In this document: in pieces, positions 7,672 to 16,513 of the stretch
Numbering within the stretch: position 1 is the stretch's first letter
How the letters are laid out: each line of letters starts with the position of its first letter
NCBI RefSeq assembly: GCF_900102175.1
Contig: NZ_FNKN01000001.1
Span: forward strand, 1,364,001 to 1,428,000
DNA from: Microbacterium sp. cf332
GTDB taxonomy: Bacteria > Actinomycetota > Actinomycetes > Actinomycetales > Microbacteriaceae
DNA length: 64,000 nucleotides
Direction of reading: 5' to 3'
Notes under the pieces: model-generated
Databases searched by the model: none
What the model saw: only the letters and a program-made list of their open reading frames with translations
What the model was told of the DNA's origin: nothing
Position numbers and translations under genes: made by a program

Positions 7672-8603
7672 GCCGCGTCGTCGTCACCGGCGGCGCGGGA
7701 CGCCTCGGTCGCAGCCTCGTCGGCGGCCTCGTCTCGGCCGGACACGAGGTCGTCTCGTACGATCGGACGGTCTCGGACGCCCCCGAGCTGCAGGGCGCCG
7801 ACCAACTGGCGATCGACCTGCTCGATGCGGAGGCCACGGCGGCAGCGCTGCGCGCTCAGCGTGCGGGCGCGGTCATCCACCTCGCTGCGATCGCCGTCCC
7901 CTTCAGTGCCCCGGAGGACGTGATCATGCGCACGAACGCCGCCCTGGCGGTCTCGGTGCTCGGCGGAGCCGTCGCGGCGGGCGTGCCGCAGGTCGTCGCC
8001 GCCTCCAGCCCCACCGTGCTGGGCTACGGCGCACCGCACGGCTGGGTGCCCGATCGCTTCCCCCTCGACGAGGACACGCCCCCGCGCCCCTGGAACAGCT
8101 ACGCGCTGTCGAAGCTCGTCATCGAGCAGACGATGCGGATGCTGCACCGCCAGACCGGCGACGCCGTGCGCTTCGCGGCGTTCCGCCCCTGCTACGTCAT
8201 CGCCCCTGAGGAGTGGCGCGGCGCCCCGACCCAGCAGGGGCACACCGTGCGCGAGCGGCTCGACGATCCGGGCCTGGCCGCCCCGGCGCTGTTCAACTAC
8301 GTCGACGCGCGCGACGTCGCCTCCTTCGCAGACGCCCTCCTCGCCGCCCTGCCGTCCATCCCGAACGCCGAGACGTTCTTCGTCGGGGCCGACGACGCCC
8401 TCGCCCGACTCCCCCTCGCCGAGCTCATCCCCCGCTTCCACCCCGGCACCGAGCACGTCGCGGCCGTCCTCACCGGCACGACCCCCGCCTTCTCGAACGC
8501 GAAGGCACGACGCCTGCTCGATTGGGTGCCTCGCCACTCGTGGCGGAACTCCCTCGTCGAGGAACCCGCCCGCACCGATACCCGAAAGGACGTGCCGGTA
8601 TGA
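7668..8603 (+). CDS. NAD-dependent epimerase/dehydratase (SDR), candidate uronate dehydrogenase
   Basis: 311 residues. The extended-SDR nucleotide motif TGGAGRLG (7-14), HLAA (71-74) and the catalytic YALSK (Y145, K149) are present. The ATG overlaps the previous stop by four bases and the gene is followed by kdgD in the same manner. In bacteria with an oxidative uronate route, an SDR of this type (uronate dehydrogenase) converts glucuronate or galacturonate to the aldarolactone. The presence of an enolase-superfamily dehydratase, KdgD and an aldehyde dehydrogenase in the same operon supports that role. An NDP-sugar epimerase would be the main alternative; no other nucleotide-sugar gene is in the operon. 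Confidence 0.78.
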   Translation: MSRVVVTGGAGRLGRSLVGGLVSAGHEVVSYDRTVSDAPELQGADQLAIDLLDAEATAAALRAQRAGAVIHLAAIAVPFSAPEDVIMRTNAALAVSVLGGAVAAGVPQVVAASSPTVLGYGAPHGWVPDRFPLDEDTPPRPWNSYALSKLVIEQTMRMLHRQTGDAVRFAAFRPCYVIAPEEWRGAPTQQGHTVRERLDDPGLAAPALFNYVDARDVASFADALLAALPSIPNAETFFVGADDALARLPLAELIPRFHPGTEHVAAVLTGTTPAFSNAKARRLLDWVPRHSWRNSLVEEPARTDTRKDVPV

Positions 8604-9499
8604 ACTTCGACGGCATCCTCTTCTTCCCCGTCACCCCGTTCGACAGCGCGGGCGCCATCGACCACGACCTCCTCGGTGCGCACGTCGGCCGCGGGGTCGA
8701 GCACGGTGCCGGCGGCGTGTTCCCCGCGTGCGGCACGGGTGAGTTCCATGCTCTCTCGACGGCGGAGGCGGCGGCCGTGGTCCGCACCGCGGTCGCGAGC
8801 GTCGACGGCGCCGTTCCCGTCGTGGCGGGGACCGGCGGACCGCTCGGGCATGCGCTCGAGACGGCACGCGCCGCCGCGGATGCGGGGGCCGACGCGCTGC
8901 TCGTCCTTCCGCCCTACCTCGTGGGCGGACCGCAGGCGGGCCTCGTCGCCTACGTCGAGGCGGTCGCCGCGGCCTCGGATCTGCCCGTGATCGTCTACCA
9001 CCGCGCGAACGCGCAGTTCACGCCCGCGTCGATGCGGCGCCTGGCCGAAAACCCTCGGGTCGCGGGATTCAAGGACGGCGTCGGCGACATCGGCACGACG
9101 CAGCTGATCGTCCGGGCGATCGCCGAGGCGGGTCGCGACGACTTCGCCTTCTTCAACGGCCTGTTGACCGCCGAGCTCACGCAGGCCGCGTATCGCGGGA
9201 TCGGGGTGCCGCTGTACTCCTCCGCCGCCTTCGCGATGATCCCGGAGGTGGCCAACGCCTACTATCGCGCCTATGTCGACCACGACGAGACGCGTCGCCT
9301 CGCCCTGCTCGACGCGTTCTACACACCGCTCGTGGCTTTGCGCGACGAGACCCCGGGGTTCGGCGTCTCGCTGATCAAGGCGGGCCTGCGGCTGGAGGGT
9401 CACGCGGTCGGCGGGGTCCGTGCCCCGCTGGTCGACCCGACGCCCGAGCAGGAGAGCCGCCTCGCGGCGATCCTCGACGCCGGACGCGCTCTGCTGTGA
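8600..9499 (+). CDS. kdgD: 5-dehydro-4-deoxyglucarate dehydratase
   Basis: 299 residues of the DHDPS/NAL TIM-barrel superfamily. The Schiff-base Lys is in AGFKDGVGD (K158), the catalytic Tyr in VIVYHRAN (Y133), and the N-terminal FFPVTPFD and GGVFPACGTGEF segments are characteristic of KDGDH. The enzyme dehydrates and decarboxylates 5-dehydro-4-deoxy-D-glucarate to 2,5-dioxopentanoate (alpha-ketoglutaric semialdehyde). It overlaps its neighbours by ATGA upstream and GTGA downstream, placing it between the candidate dehydrogenase, the dehydratase and the semialdehyde dehydrogenase, which is the order of a complete aldarate pathway. A keto-deoxy-arabonate dehydratase role is less likely given these motifs. 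Confidence 0.85.
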   Translation: MNFDGILFFPVTPFDSAGAIDHDLLGAHVGRGVEHGAGGVFPACGTGEFHALSTAEAAAVVRTAVASVDGAVPVVAGTGGPLGHALETARAAADAGADALLVLPPYLVGGPQAGLVAYVEAVAAASDLPVIVYHRANAQFTPASMRRLAENPRVAGFKDGVGDIGTTQLIVRAIAEAGRDDFAFFNGLLTAELTQAAYRGIGVPLYSSAAFAMIPEVANAYYRAYVDHDETRRLALLDAFYTPLVALRDETPGFGVSLIKAGLRLEGHAVGGVRAPLVDPTPEQESRLAAILDAGRALL

Positions 9500-10629
9500 C
9501 GACGATCACCGCGCTCGACGCGCGCCTGATCCGCATCCCGCTCACGCGCCCCTGGGCCGCCGACGTCACCGCGGTCGGCGTCATCGCGACGCACCTGCGC
9601 CGGAGCGACGGCGCCGAGGGCTGGGGCTTCGCCTGGACCCCCCAGATCGGCGCGGAGGCGGTGCTCGCGCTCCTGCGTCACGACATCGCACCCGCTGCGA
9701 TCGGACGGTCCGCCGAGCCGGGCGACGCCTGGCAGGGGCTCTGGGAGCACGTGCACGAAGCGGGCGGCGGCGGGGTGACCACGATCGCCCTCGCGGGTCT
9801 CGATCTGGCGCTGTGGGATGCCGCGGCGCGGGCGGCGAGCACGTCGGTGTCGACTCTCCTCGGCCGCCGGCGCGAGAGCGCCCGCGTGTACGGCAGCGGC
9901 GTCAACCTCCACTACTCGGTCGACGAGCTCGTCGCCCAGGTCGAACGGTGGGTCGCGCGCGGCTTCGACGCCGTGAAGGTCAAGGTCGGCAAGCCGGACG
10001 TCGCCGAAGACCTCGATCGGCTGCGCGCGGTGCGCTCCGTCCTGGGCCCCGAGCGCGGCCTCATGATCGACGCGAACCAGCGCTGGGACCTCGACCGCGC
10101 GACCCGATCGCTCGAGGTCCTCGCCGAGGTCCGGCCCGCCTGGATCGAGGAGCCGTTGCGTGCCGACGACGTCGACGGCCACGCCGAGCTCGCGCACCGG
10201 CTCGTCGGGGGGTCGCGCATCCCCATCGCCGTCGGCGAGAACCTGCACACCGCCTACCGGTTCGCAGAGGTGCTGCGCCGCGGGGCCGCGCAGATCGTGC
10301 AGCCGAACATCGTGCGCGTCGGCGGCATCACGCCGCTGCGGCGCATCGCCGCGATCACCGCGGATGCCGGTGCCGAGCTGCATCCGCATCTCCTGCCCGA
10401 GCTCTCCGGCCAGCTCGCGTTGACCCTCCCCGGCGGCGCCGCCGATCCGTGGGTCGAAGACGTCGAGGATGCCGGCTTCGCCGAGCTCGGCGCGCTGCGC
10501 GACCCCTGCCCCGTCGAGATCCGCGACGGGCGCCTGTACGAGACCGATCACGTGGGTCTCGGCCTGCGCTTCACCGACCCGTCGGACACCGACGCGTCAC
10601 CCACCGACGACCGCGAGGAACAGCGATGA
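9496..10629 (+). CDS. Mandelate racemase/muconate lactonizing enzyme family dehydratase
   Basis: 377 residues from a GTG that overlaps the kdgD stop. It belongs to the enolase superfamily: Lys residues of KVKVGK (K161, K163), Mg ligands in IDANQRW (D192), IEEPL (E218/E219) and VGENL (E248), and a general-base region with ELHPHLLPEL (H296/H298). Such enzymes dehydrate aldonic or aldaric acids. Its place between kdgD and a semialdehyde dehydrogenase makes a galactarate or glucarate dehydratase the best inference, producing the KdgD substrate. L-fuconate or L-rhamnonate dehydratase is the alternative in a rhamnose-rich pectin locus. The last 25 residues are an acidic tail without assigned function. 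Confidence 0.82.
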   Translation: MTTITALDARLIRIPLTRPWAADVTAVGVIATHLRRSDGAEGWGFAWTPQIGAEAVLALLRHDIAPAAIGRSAEPGDAWQGLWEHVHEAGGGGVTTIALAGLDLALWDAAARAASTSVSTLLGRRRESARVYGSGVNLHYSVDELVAQVERWVARGFDAVKVKVGKPDVAEDLDRLRAVRSVLGPERGLMIDANQRWDLDRATRSLEVLAEVRPAWIEEPLRADDVDGHAELAHRLVGGSRIPIAVGENLHTAYRFAEVLRRGAAQIVQPNIVRVGGITPLRRIAAITADAGAELHPHLLPELSGQLALTLPGGAADPWVEDVEDAGFAELGALRDPCPVEIRDGRLYETDHVGLGLRFTDPSDTDASPTDDREEQR

Positions 10630-12065
10630 CCACGACCCCCGCCCGCATCGACGAACTGGCCGCCGCCGCGGCCGGCGCGGCACCCATCTGGCGCGACGCG
10701 GACGCCGCGACCCGCGCCGGCTGGCTGCGCGCCCTCGCCGACGCCCTCGACGGCGCGGTCGGCGAGCTCGTCGCGATCGCCGACCGCGAGACCCGCCTCG
10801 GCGAGACGCGCCTGCGGGGCGAGGTCGGCCGCACGACGGGACAGCTGCGGCTCTTCGCCGACGTCGTGACGGAGGGCTCGTTCCGCGAGATCACGATCGA
10901 CGACGCCGATGCTGCGGCGACACCGCCGCGTCCCGAGCTGCGCCGCATGCTGGTGGGCGTCGGACCCGTCGCGGTTTTCTCGGCGTCGAACTTCCCCTTC
11001 GCGTTCTCGGTCTGCGGCGGCGACACCGCCTCGGCTCTCGCCGCCGGCAACCCGGTGATCGTGAAAGCGCACTCCGGTCATCTCGAGCTCTCCCGACGCA
11101 CCGCCGAGATCGCGAGCGCAGCACTCCACGACGCGGGCGCACCCGAGGGGTCGTTCGCCCTCGTCGAGGGCCGCGAAGCCGGCAACGCGCTCGTGCAGCA
11201 TCCGCTCGTCCGCGCCGCCGGGTTCACCGGATCGGTGTCGGGCGGCCGCGCGCTCTTCGACCTCGCGTCGGGGCGCCCCGACCCGATCCCGTTCTACGGC
11301 GAGCTCGGCAGCGTCAACCCCGTCGTCGTCACCCCGGCGGCCGTCGCGGCACGTGGCGACGAACTCGCTCGCGGGCTCGTCGCGTCGTTCACCCTCGGCG
11401 CGGGCCAGTTCTGCACCAAGCCCGGCGTGGTCTTCGTCCCGCGCGGCAGCGGCTTCGTCGAGGCCGTCGCCGCCGTCGCGCCCGCAGCCACGGGCGGCCC
11501 GCTGCTGACCGACCGCATCACCGATGCCTTCCCCGCCGGGATCTCCGCGCTCGAGGCCGACGCCTCGGTGCGGGTCGCGGCGCAGGGCGTCGCGGGCGAA
11601 GGCGCCCGTCCGATCGTCCTCGTGTCCGAGACCGTCGCGGTCGCGGCCCGTCCGGACGTGCTGCTCGAGGAATGCTTCGGCCCGGTGACCCTGCTCGTCG
11701 AGTACGACGCGGACGCCGACCTGCACGCCGCCCTCGCCGCCGTGCCCGGGAGCCTCACCGCGACGCTGCACTCCGAATCGGGCGACGAGGTCGCGGCGAC
11801 CCTCGCCCTGCTCCAGGAGCGGGCGGGACGCGTGCTGTTCGCGGGCTGGCCGACAGGTGTCGCCGTGACGTGGTCGCAGCACCACGGCGGTCCGTGGCCC
11901 GCGACCACGTCGCTGCACACGTCCGTCGGGGCCACCGCGATCCGCCGATTCCTCCGCCCGCTCGTCTTCCAGGACGCACCGGCCGCACTGCTGCCGAGCG
12001 AGCTGCGCGACGACGCGTTGCCCGCCATCCCGCACCGGCGGAACGGCGTGCTCACGCTGCCGTGA
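10626..12065 (+). CDS. Aldehyde dehydrogenase (NADP+), 2,5-dioxovalerate dehydrogenase type
   Basis: 479 residues. The ALDH active site is seen as FYGELGSVNP (general base E226) and GAGQFCTKPG (nucleophile C263). The GPVAVFSASNFPFAFSVCGGDTASALAAGNPVIVKAHSGH block and the GQFCTKPG form are typical of the alpha-ketoglutaric semialdehyde dehydrogenase branch. It would oxidise the KdgD product to 2-oxoglutarate, completing conversion of hexuronate to a citric acid cycle intermediate. The start overlaps the previous gene by ATGA. It is the last gene of the operon; a separate leaderless-type promoter starts the next gene 51 bases on. Confidence 0.85.
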   Translation: MTTTPARIDELAAAAAGAAPIWRDADAATRAGWLRALADALDGAVGELVAIADRETRLGETRLRGEVGRTTGQLRLFADVVTEGSFREITIDDADAAATPPRPELRRMLVGVGPVAVFSASNFPFAFSVCGGDTASALAAGNPVIVKAHSGHLELSRRTAEIASAALHDAGAPEGSFALVEGREAGNALVQHPLVRAAGFTGSVSGGRALFDLASGRPDPIPFYGELGSVNPVVVTPAAVAARGDELARGLVASFTLGAGQFCTKPGVVFVPRGSGFVEAVAAVAPAATGGPLLTDRITDAFPAGISALEADASVRVAAQGVAGEGARPIVLVSETVAVAARPDVLLEECFGPVTLLVEYDADADLHAALAAVPGSLTATLHSESGDEVAATLALLQERAGRVLFAGWPTGVAVTWSQHHGGPWPATTSLHTSVGATAIRRFLRPLVFQDAPAALLPSELRDDALPAIPHRRNGVLTLP

Positions 12066-12087
12066 TCCGCAGTGGCGGTCGACCACC

Positions 12088-12109
12088 CGGAAAGCGCTTG
12101 CCGTAGGCT
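12088..12109 (+). promoter_or_regulatory. LacI-like operator and leaderless -10
   Basis: CGGAAAGCGCTTGC (12088-12101) contains the perfect core AAGCGCTT. TAGGCT (12104-12109) stands exactly six bases before the ATG at 12116, the spacing expected for a leaderless mRNA. The 15-mer TAGGCTGGGGTCATG is identical to the start of the gene ending at 34472 on the other strand. Confidence 0.6.
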
Positions 12110-12115
12110 GGGGTC

Positions 12116-13087
12116 ATGACCACGAGCTTCACCGCCGCGTTCGACTGGGCTCGCCGACACGTCGGCGACGGGCGTCTCCCCTCGGCCGTCGTCGGGGTCG
12201 CCGACGCCCGCGGCATCCTCGCCCTCGACGCGGTGGCGGCGGACGTCGACGACCGCTACGCGCTCTTCTCGATCACGAAGCCGGTGCTCGGCGTCTCGGC
12301 CGCGCGGGCGATCCAGCGGGGCGAGCTCACCCTGCAGACGCCCCTGACACGCGCGCTGCCCGAGTTCGGCCGCGATCGCGACGACATCGTGCGGCTCGCG
12401 CACCTCGTGAGCCATACGAGCGGCATCAGCGAGCCTGCCCTCGACACCCGGGTGCCGCTCCGCACCGAGCTCCTCACCCGCGGTCGCGACTTCGCCGCCG
12501 GCACGGTGTCGCGGTACTCCACGCTCGCCTTCGAGGGCGTCGCGTCACTCGTCGAGAGTGCGGGCGGCCGCACCTGGTACGACGACATCGCCGAGTGGGC
12601 GTCGGGCATCGGCGCGGGCGGTCTCACCGCCGACCTCGACGGCACGGCGCCGATCGCGGACGCCGCCGCCGCGGGGGCCGACATGACCGCGTTCGCGGCA
12701 CAGCGCAATCCCGGTGCCGGCCTCGCGGGACGCGCGCGCGACCTGCTCGCACTGGGGACCGAGCTGCTGCGGATCCACGGCGGCGCCCGTGACGGCATCC
12801 TCGCCCCCGCGACGCTCGCGATGATGCTTCGGCCCCTCACCGTCGACATCCCGCGGCTCGACCCCTATCCGGCCGAACGCGGCCAGGATTGGGGTCTCGC
12901 CTGGAACCTGCGCACCCGCGCACCCGGCCTGATCGACCGCGACACCTACGGCCACGGCGGCTGGGCGGGCACGGAGTTCTGGGTCCACCCGAGCGCCGGC
13001 ATCGCATGGGTGCTGCTGACCAATCGGGCATCACGCCCCGGGGTCGACACCGACGAGCTCGACAACGCGATCGTGGGAGCGCTGTGA
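12116..13087 (+). CDS. Serine hydrolase of the beta-lactamase (class C/esterase) fold
   Basis: 323 residues, no signal peptide. The catalytic SxxK is FSITK (S52, K55), the second motif probably YSTLAF (Y134), and the third HGG in YGHGGWAG near 280. This is the penicillin-binding-protein-like fold used by class C beta-lactamases, EstB-type esterases and D-peptidases. Located between the uronate operon and a GH35 gene that it overlaps by GTGA, a cytoplasmic esterase that deacylates imported pectic oligosaccharides is more likely than antibiotic resistance, but this is inference. A similar protein occurs in the second glycosidase operon (53594-54727). Confidence 0.82.
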   Translation: MTTSFTAAFDWARRHVGDGRLPSAVVGVADARGILALDAVAADVDDRYALFSITKPVLGVSAARAIQRGELTLQTPLTRALPEFGRDRDDIVRLAHLVSHTSGISEPALDTRVPLRTELLTRGRDFAAGTVSRYSTLAFEGVASLVESAGGRTWYDDIAEWASGIGAGGLTADLDGTAPIADAAAAGADMTAFAAQRNPGAGLAGRARDLLALGTELLRIHGGARDGILAPATLAMMLRPLTVDIPRLDPYPAERGQDWGLAWNLRTRAPGLIDRDTYGHGGWAGTEFWVHPSAGIAWVLLTNRASRPGVDTDELDNAIVGAL

Positions 13088-15333
13088 ACGCGGCGCTCCG
13101 CATCGAGCACACCCCGTGGCCGCACCCCGAGCGACCGGCCTCGCTGCCTGCCCCCGGCGAGCGAGCCCGCGGCCTCTCGGTCACCGACCGCGCCCTCTAC
13201 CGGCACGGCGAGGGCTGGGTGCCGGTGTCGGGCGAGGTGCACTACAGCCGCCTCCCCCGCGAGCGCTGGGGCGAGCGGATGCGGCAGCTGCGGGCCGCCG
13301 GCGTCTCCGTCGCCTCGACCTACGCGTTCTGGAACCACCACGTCGCCGAGCGCGGACGACCGCGCTTCGACGAACACCTCGATCTCGGCGCCTTCGTCGA
13401 CGAGGCGGCCGCTGCCGGGCTCGACGTCATGCTGCGGATCGGGCCCTGGGCCCACGGCGAGTCGCGCAACGGCGGCTTCCCCGACTGGGTGCAGGACATG
13501 GCGATCACCCACCGGAGCGACGACCCCGCCTACCTCGAGCTCGTGACCGAATGGTTCGGTCAGCTCGCCTCGGCGCTCGACGGTCGGGCACGGCCGGGAG
13601 GTGCCGTCGTCGGCATCCAGCTCGAGAACGAGCTCTACGACCGTCCCGATCACCTGGTGACGCTGCAACGACTCGCTCGCGAGGCGGGGATGTCGGCGCC
13701 GCTGTGGACGGCGACGGCCTGGGGCGGGGCGCAGCTGCCCGAGCGCGAGGTCCTCCCTGTCTTCGGCGGCTACGCCGACGGTTTCTGGGTCGATCCCGGA
13801 GCCCCGTGGGATCCGACCTTCCGTGCGCACTTCTTCCCCTCGCACGACTGGGACGACCCGGGAGTAGGCGCGGACGTACGCGCCAGCCAGGGCTTCGCAG
13901 CCGCCGGGGCGGCCGCCGACCTGCACGGTTTCCCGCCGGCCACCTGCGAGCTGGGCAGCGGCATGGCCACGGCCTACCACCGGCGGCCCGTCCTGGCCGG
14001 GCGGGATGTGGCAGCCCTCGCGCACGCGAAGATCGGCAACGGCTCGGCCTGGCAGGGCTACTACATGTTCGTCGGCGGTCGGAACCCCGGGCCCGGCCTG
14101 CAGGAGACGATCGACACCGGATACCCGAACGACATGCCCGAGCTCGGGTACGACTTCCACGCCCCCATCGGACAGTCGGGCGATCTCGCGGAGTCGGCTC
14201 CCCTGCTCCGCGCTCAGCACGCCTTCCTCACCGCCTTCGGCGAGCGTCTCGCGCGGATGAGGTCGTCGCTGCCGGACGTCCGCGCGACCTCTCTCGACGA
14301 TCGCGGCACCCTTCGGTGGGCGCTCCGCTCGGACGGCGAGCAGGGCGTCGTGGTGATCTCGCACCACCAGCCGTTCGAGCAGGTCGCCGACGTCGCCGGC
14401 GTGCGCCTGCACGTCGTGCAGGCGGGTATCGAGACCACGTTCCCCTCGCACCCGGTGACGATCCCCGCCGGCACGCTCGCGCGCTGGCCGGTCGGGCTGA
14501 CGGTGGGCGGCACGCGCATCGACTGGGCGACCGCATCGCTCGTCACCGTCCTCGATGCCGCCCCTCGCCCGACCCTCGTGCTGATCGAGGACGACGGCAT
14601 CTCCGTCGAGATCTCGGCGGGCGGCCGGGGCGCGGCCACGATCGAGCCCCGGCACGAGCCGGTCGGGCTCGACGGGGTCGACGTCGTCGTCCTGCCCGCC
14701 GACGATGCGTCCCGCCTGTGGGTGCGCCCGGGCAGCCACCCCGAGCTGTGGCTGACCGACGGCGAGCTCTCGTGGGATGCCGACGGCGCCCTGCTGCGTG
14801 GCGCGTCGCAGGCTCGCCGGTACGACCCGTCGACGCGAACCTGGACGACGGTGACGGTGACGGCGGTGTCAGCCACGCCGCCGACCGCGCCGGAGGGCGA
14901 GCCCGCCGCCGTCGAGCTCGACCGCGCAGCGGCCGCTCCGCTCGCGGATCACGGCTTCGGCGGACCGCGTCACCGAGCCCCGTCGGACGAGACCTTCGCA
15001 GAGCGGGCCGCCCGGTACCGGATACGGCTGCCCGACGCGCTCGACCCCGGGGCCGACGCCGTGCTCGACCTCGACTGGGCGGGCGACGTCGGCCGCGTCG
15101 TGGTCGACGGCCGCATCGTCGACGACCGCTTCTGGGACGGCACGCGCTGGTCGCTGTCGCTGCGTGACGCGGGCGTGATCCCGACCAGCGAGGTGGTCGT
15201 CGAGGTGCTGGCGCTGTCCCCCGCCTCGACGGTCACGCTCGCGTCCGGTGCGCAGGCACGGCGTGCCCACGCGGCGGCGACGACCGTTCGCGCCTCGGTG
15301 CGGCGGCGGGGCCCCTGGCAGCGCCTCGCCTGA
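13084..15333 (+). CDS. GH35-type beta-galactosidase, divergent
   Basis: 749 residues from a GTG overlapping the preceding stop. The GH35 TIM-barrel start is clear (VSGEVHYSRLPRERWGERM, then VASTYAFWNHH, IGPWAHGESRNGG), with acid/base Glu in QLENELYD (E183) and probable nucleophile in ATCELGSGM (E289). The nucleophile motif differs from the usual SEFWDGW form found in the second GH35 at 21348, so it belongs to another subgroup and its specificity may not be plain beta-1,4-galactose. C-terminal residues 400-749 form beta-rich accessory domains. No secretion signal. It ends at a hairpin that spans the stop codon, facing the convergent LacI gene. Confidence 0.8.
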   Translation: MNAALRIEHTPWPHPERPASLPAPGERARGLSVTDRALYRHGEGWVPVSGEVHYSRLPRERWGERMRQLRAAGVSVASTYAFWNHHVAERGRPRFDEHLDLGAFVDEAAAAGLDVMLRIGPWAHGESRNGGFPDWVQDMAITHRSDDPAYLELVTEWFGQLASALDGRARPGGAVVGIQLENELYDRPDHLVTLQRLAREAGMSAPLWTATAWGGAQLPEREVLPVFGGYADGFWVDPGAPWDPTFRAHFFPSHDWDDPGVGADVRASQGFAAAGAAADLHGFPPATCELGSGMATAYHRRPVLAGRDVAALAHAKIGNGSAWQGYYMFVGGRNPGPGLQETIDTGYPNDMPELGYDFHAPIGQSGDLAESAPLLRAQHAFLTAFGERLARMRSSLPDVRATSLDDRGTLRWALRSDGEQGVVVISHHQPFEQVADVAGVRLHVVQAGIETTFPSHPVTIPAGTLARWPVGLTVGGTRIDWATASLVTVLDAAPRPTLVLIEDDGISVEISAGGRGAATIEPRHEPVGLDGVDVVVLPADDASRLWVRPGSHPELWLTDGELSWDADGALLRGASQARRYDPSTRTWTTVTVTAVSATPPTAPEGEPAAVELDRAAAAPLADHGFGGPRHRAPSDETFAERAARYRIRLPDALDPGADAVLDLDWAGDVGRVVVDGRIVDDRFWDGTRWSLSLRDAGVIPTSEVVVEVLALSPASTVTLASGAQARRAHAAATTVRASVRRRGPWQRLA

Positions 15334-15337
15334 GGCG
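15322..15337. terminator. Short hairpin spanning the GH35 stop
   Basis: CGCCTC-GCCT-GAGGCG includes the TGA stop at 15331-15333. With 24 bases between the convergent genes, it may end both transcripts, although the stem is only 6 bp. Confidence 0.4.
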
Positions 15338-15357
15338 GTCCCGGCCGCGACGAGGGG

Positions 15358-16401
15358 TCAGCGACGCGGACCGGAGCTCGCGCGCACGACGAGCTCCGTC
15401 GCGACGAGCGTTCGCTCGGCGGGCACCTCGCCCCCGTCGATCTCGGTGAGCAGCGAGCGCACGGCGGCCGCGCCGATGCGGTCGAAGTGCTGCCGCACGG
15501 TCGTGAGCGGCGGCCAGAAGTTCGCCGACTCGGGGGCGTCGTCGTACCCGACCACGCTGATGCCCCCGGGGACGGGGCGACCGGCCTCGTGCAGCGCGCG
15601 CAGGAGTCCGAGCGCCATCCGGTCGTTGGCGGCGAAGACCGCCGTGACCCCGTCGACGGCGGCGAGCGACCGGCCGATCTCGTAGCCCGACTCGGCGGTC
15701 CAGTCGCCGACGTGCACCTCCGGCACGTCGGCACCACGGGCGTCGAGCGTGTCGCGCCAGGCGACGCGCCGACGCTCGGCCGCGAACGACTCCCGCGGTC
15801 CCGAGATGTGGTGGACCGTGTCGTGCCCGAGATCGAGCAGGTGCTCCGTCGCGAGACGGGCGCCGAGCGCCTGATCGTTGTCGACGACGGGATAGGGGTA
15901 GTCGGCGCTCGAGTCCACGACGACGACGGGCAGCCCCGTGGGCAGCGCGAGCTCGCGCTCGCCCAGGCGGTGGGTCTCGATGAGGATGATGACGCCGTCG
16001 ACGGCGTGCTCGGCGAGTCGCACGAACGCACCGGAGACGTCGGACTGCGTCGCGGACTGCACCGTGATGACGGTGAGCGAGTACCCCGCATCCGCCGCGA
16101 CCGACGCGACCGCGTCGAGCGTGCGGGTGTTGCCGTAGCTCGCGAGCGAGAACATGATCACGCCGATGCTGCGGAAGCGTCCGGAGCGGAGCGCCCGGGC
16201 CGCGCTATTCGGGCGGTAGCCCAGCTGCGCCATGGCGTCCTGCACCCGGGTCCGGGTCTCGGGGTCGACGTTGGCCCGGCCGTTCGCGACGCGCGACACG
16301 GTCTGCCCGGACACGCCGGCGAGGGCGGCGACGTCGGCCATCGAGACCTCCCGGCGCCGCGGGCGGACATCCGCGCTCACTGCCGGTCCTGATTCGCCCA
16401 T
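15358..16401 (-). CDS. LacI-family repressor of the adjacent sugar importer
   Basis: 347 residues. The HTH lies at about 19-42 (SMADVAALAGVSGQTVSRVANGR), followed by the hinge NSAARALRSGR and a type I periplasmic-binding-like effector domain to the C-terminus (VVGYDDAPESANFWPPLTTVRQ). A RBS-like GAGGGGGA precedes the ATG. It is divergent from the permease-permease-binding protein operon, and two operator palindromes lie in the 112-base gap, so it almost certainly represses that importer and itself. It is closely similar along its length to the LacI protein at 24242-25210, which guards galT-galK, implying a shared galactoside-type ligand family. Confidence 0.92.
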   Translation of the reverse strand: MGESGPAVSADVRPRRREVSMADVAALAGVSGQTVSRVANGRANVDPETRTRVQDAMAQLGYRPNSAARALRSGRFRSIGVIMFSLASYGNTRTLDAVASVAADAGYSLTVITVQSATQSDVSGAFVRLAEHAVDGVIILIETHRLGERELALPTGLPVVVVDSSADYPYPVVDNDQALGARLATEHLLDLGHDTVHHISGPRESFAAERRRVAWRDTLDARGADVPEVHVGDWTAESGYEIGRSLAAVDGVTAVFAANDRMALGLLRALHEAGRPVPGGISVVGYDDAPESANFWPPLTTVRQHFDRIGAAAVRSLLTEIDGGEVPAERTLVATELVVRASSGPRR

Positions 16402-16417
16402 GGCGGGGTCCCCCTCG

Positions 16418-16467
16418 ATGTTGACGTTGACATGCTAGCGCCCACGGAGTTATGTTTACGTCAACAT
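16418..16467 (+). promoter_or_regulatory. Importer promoter with two LacI operators
   Basis: The -35 TTGACA (16427-16432) and -10 TATGTT (16451-16456) are 18 bases apart. Operator ATGTTGACGTTGACAT (16418-16433) covers the -35 and ATGTTTACGTCAACAT (16452-16467) covers the -10 and start. The centres are 34 bases apart, suitable for two-site repression. Confidence 0.75.
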
Positions 16468-16513
16468 CCGCGCTCAACCGGCGAGCGCCTGCATCACAGA
16501 AGAGGCACGGACG

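Noticed and set aside
12116..13087. Antibiotic-resistance beta-lactamase
   Set aside because: No signal peptide, and the context is glycan catabolism; the fold alone does not indicate lactamase activity.
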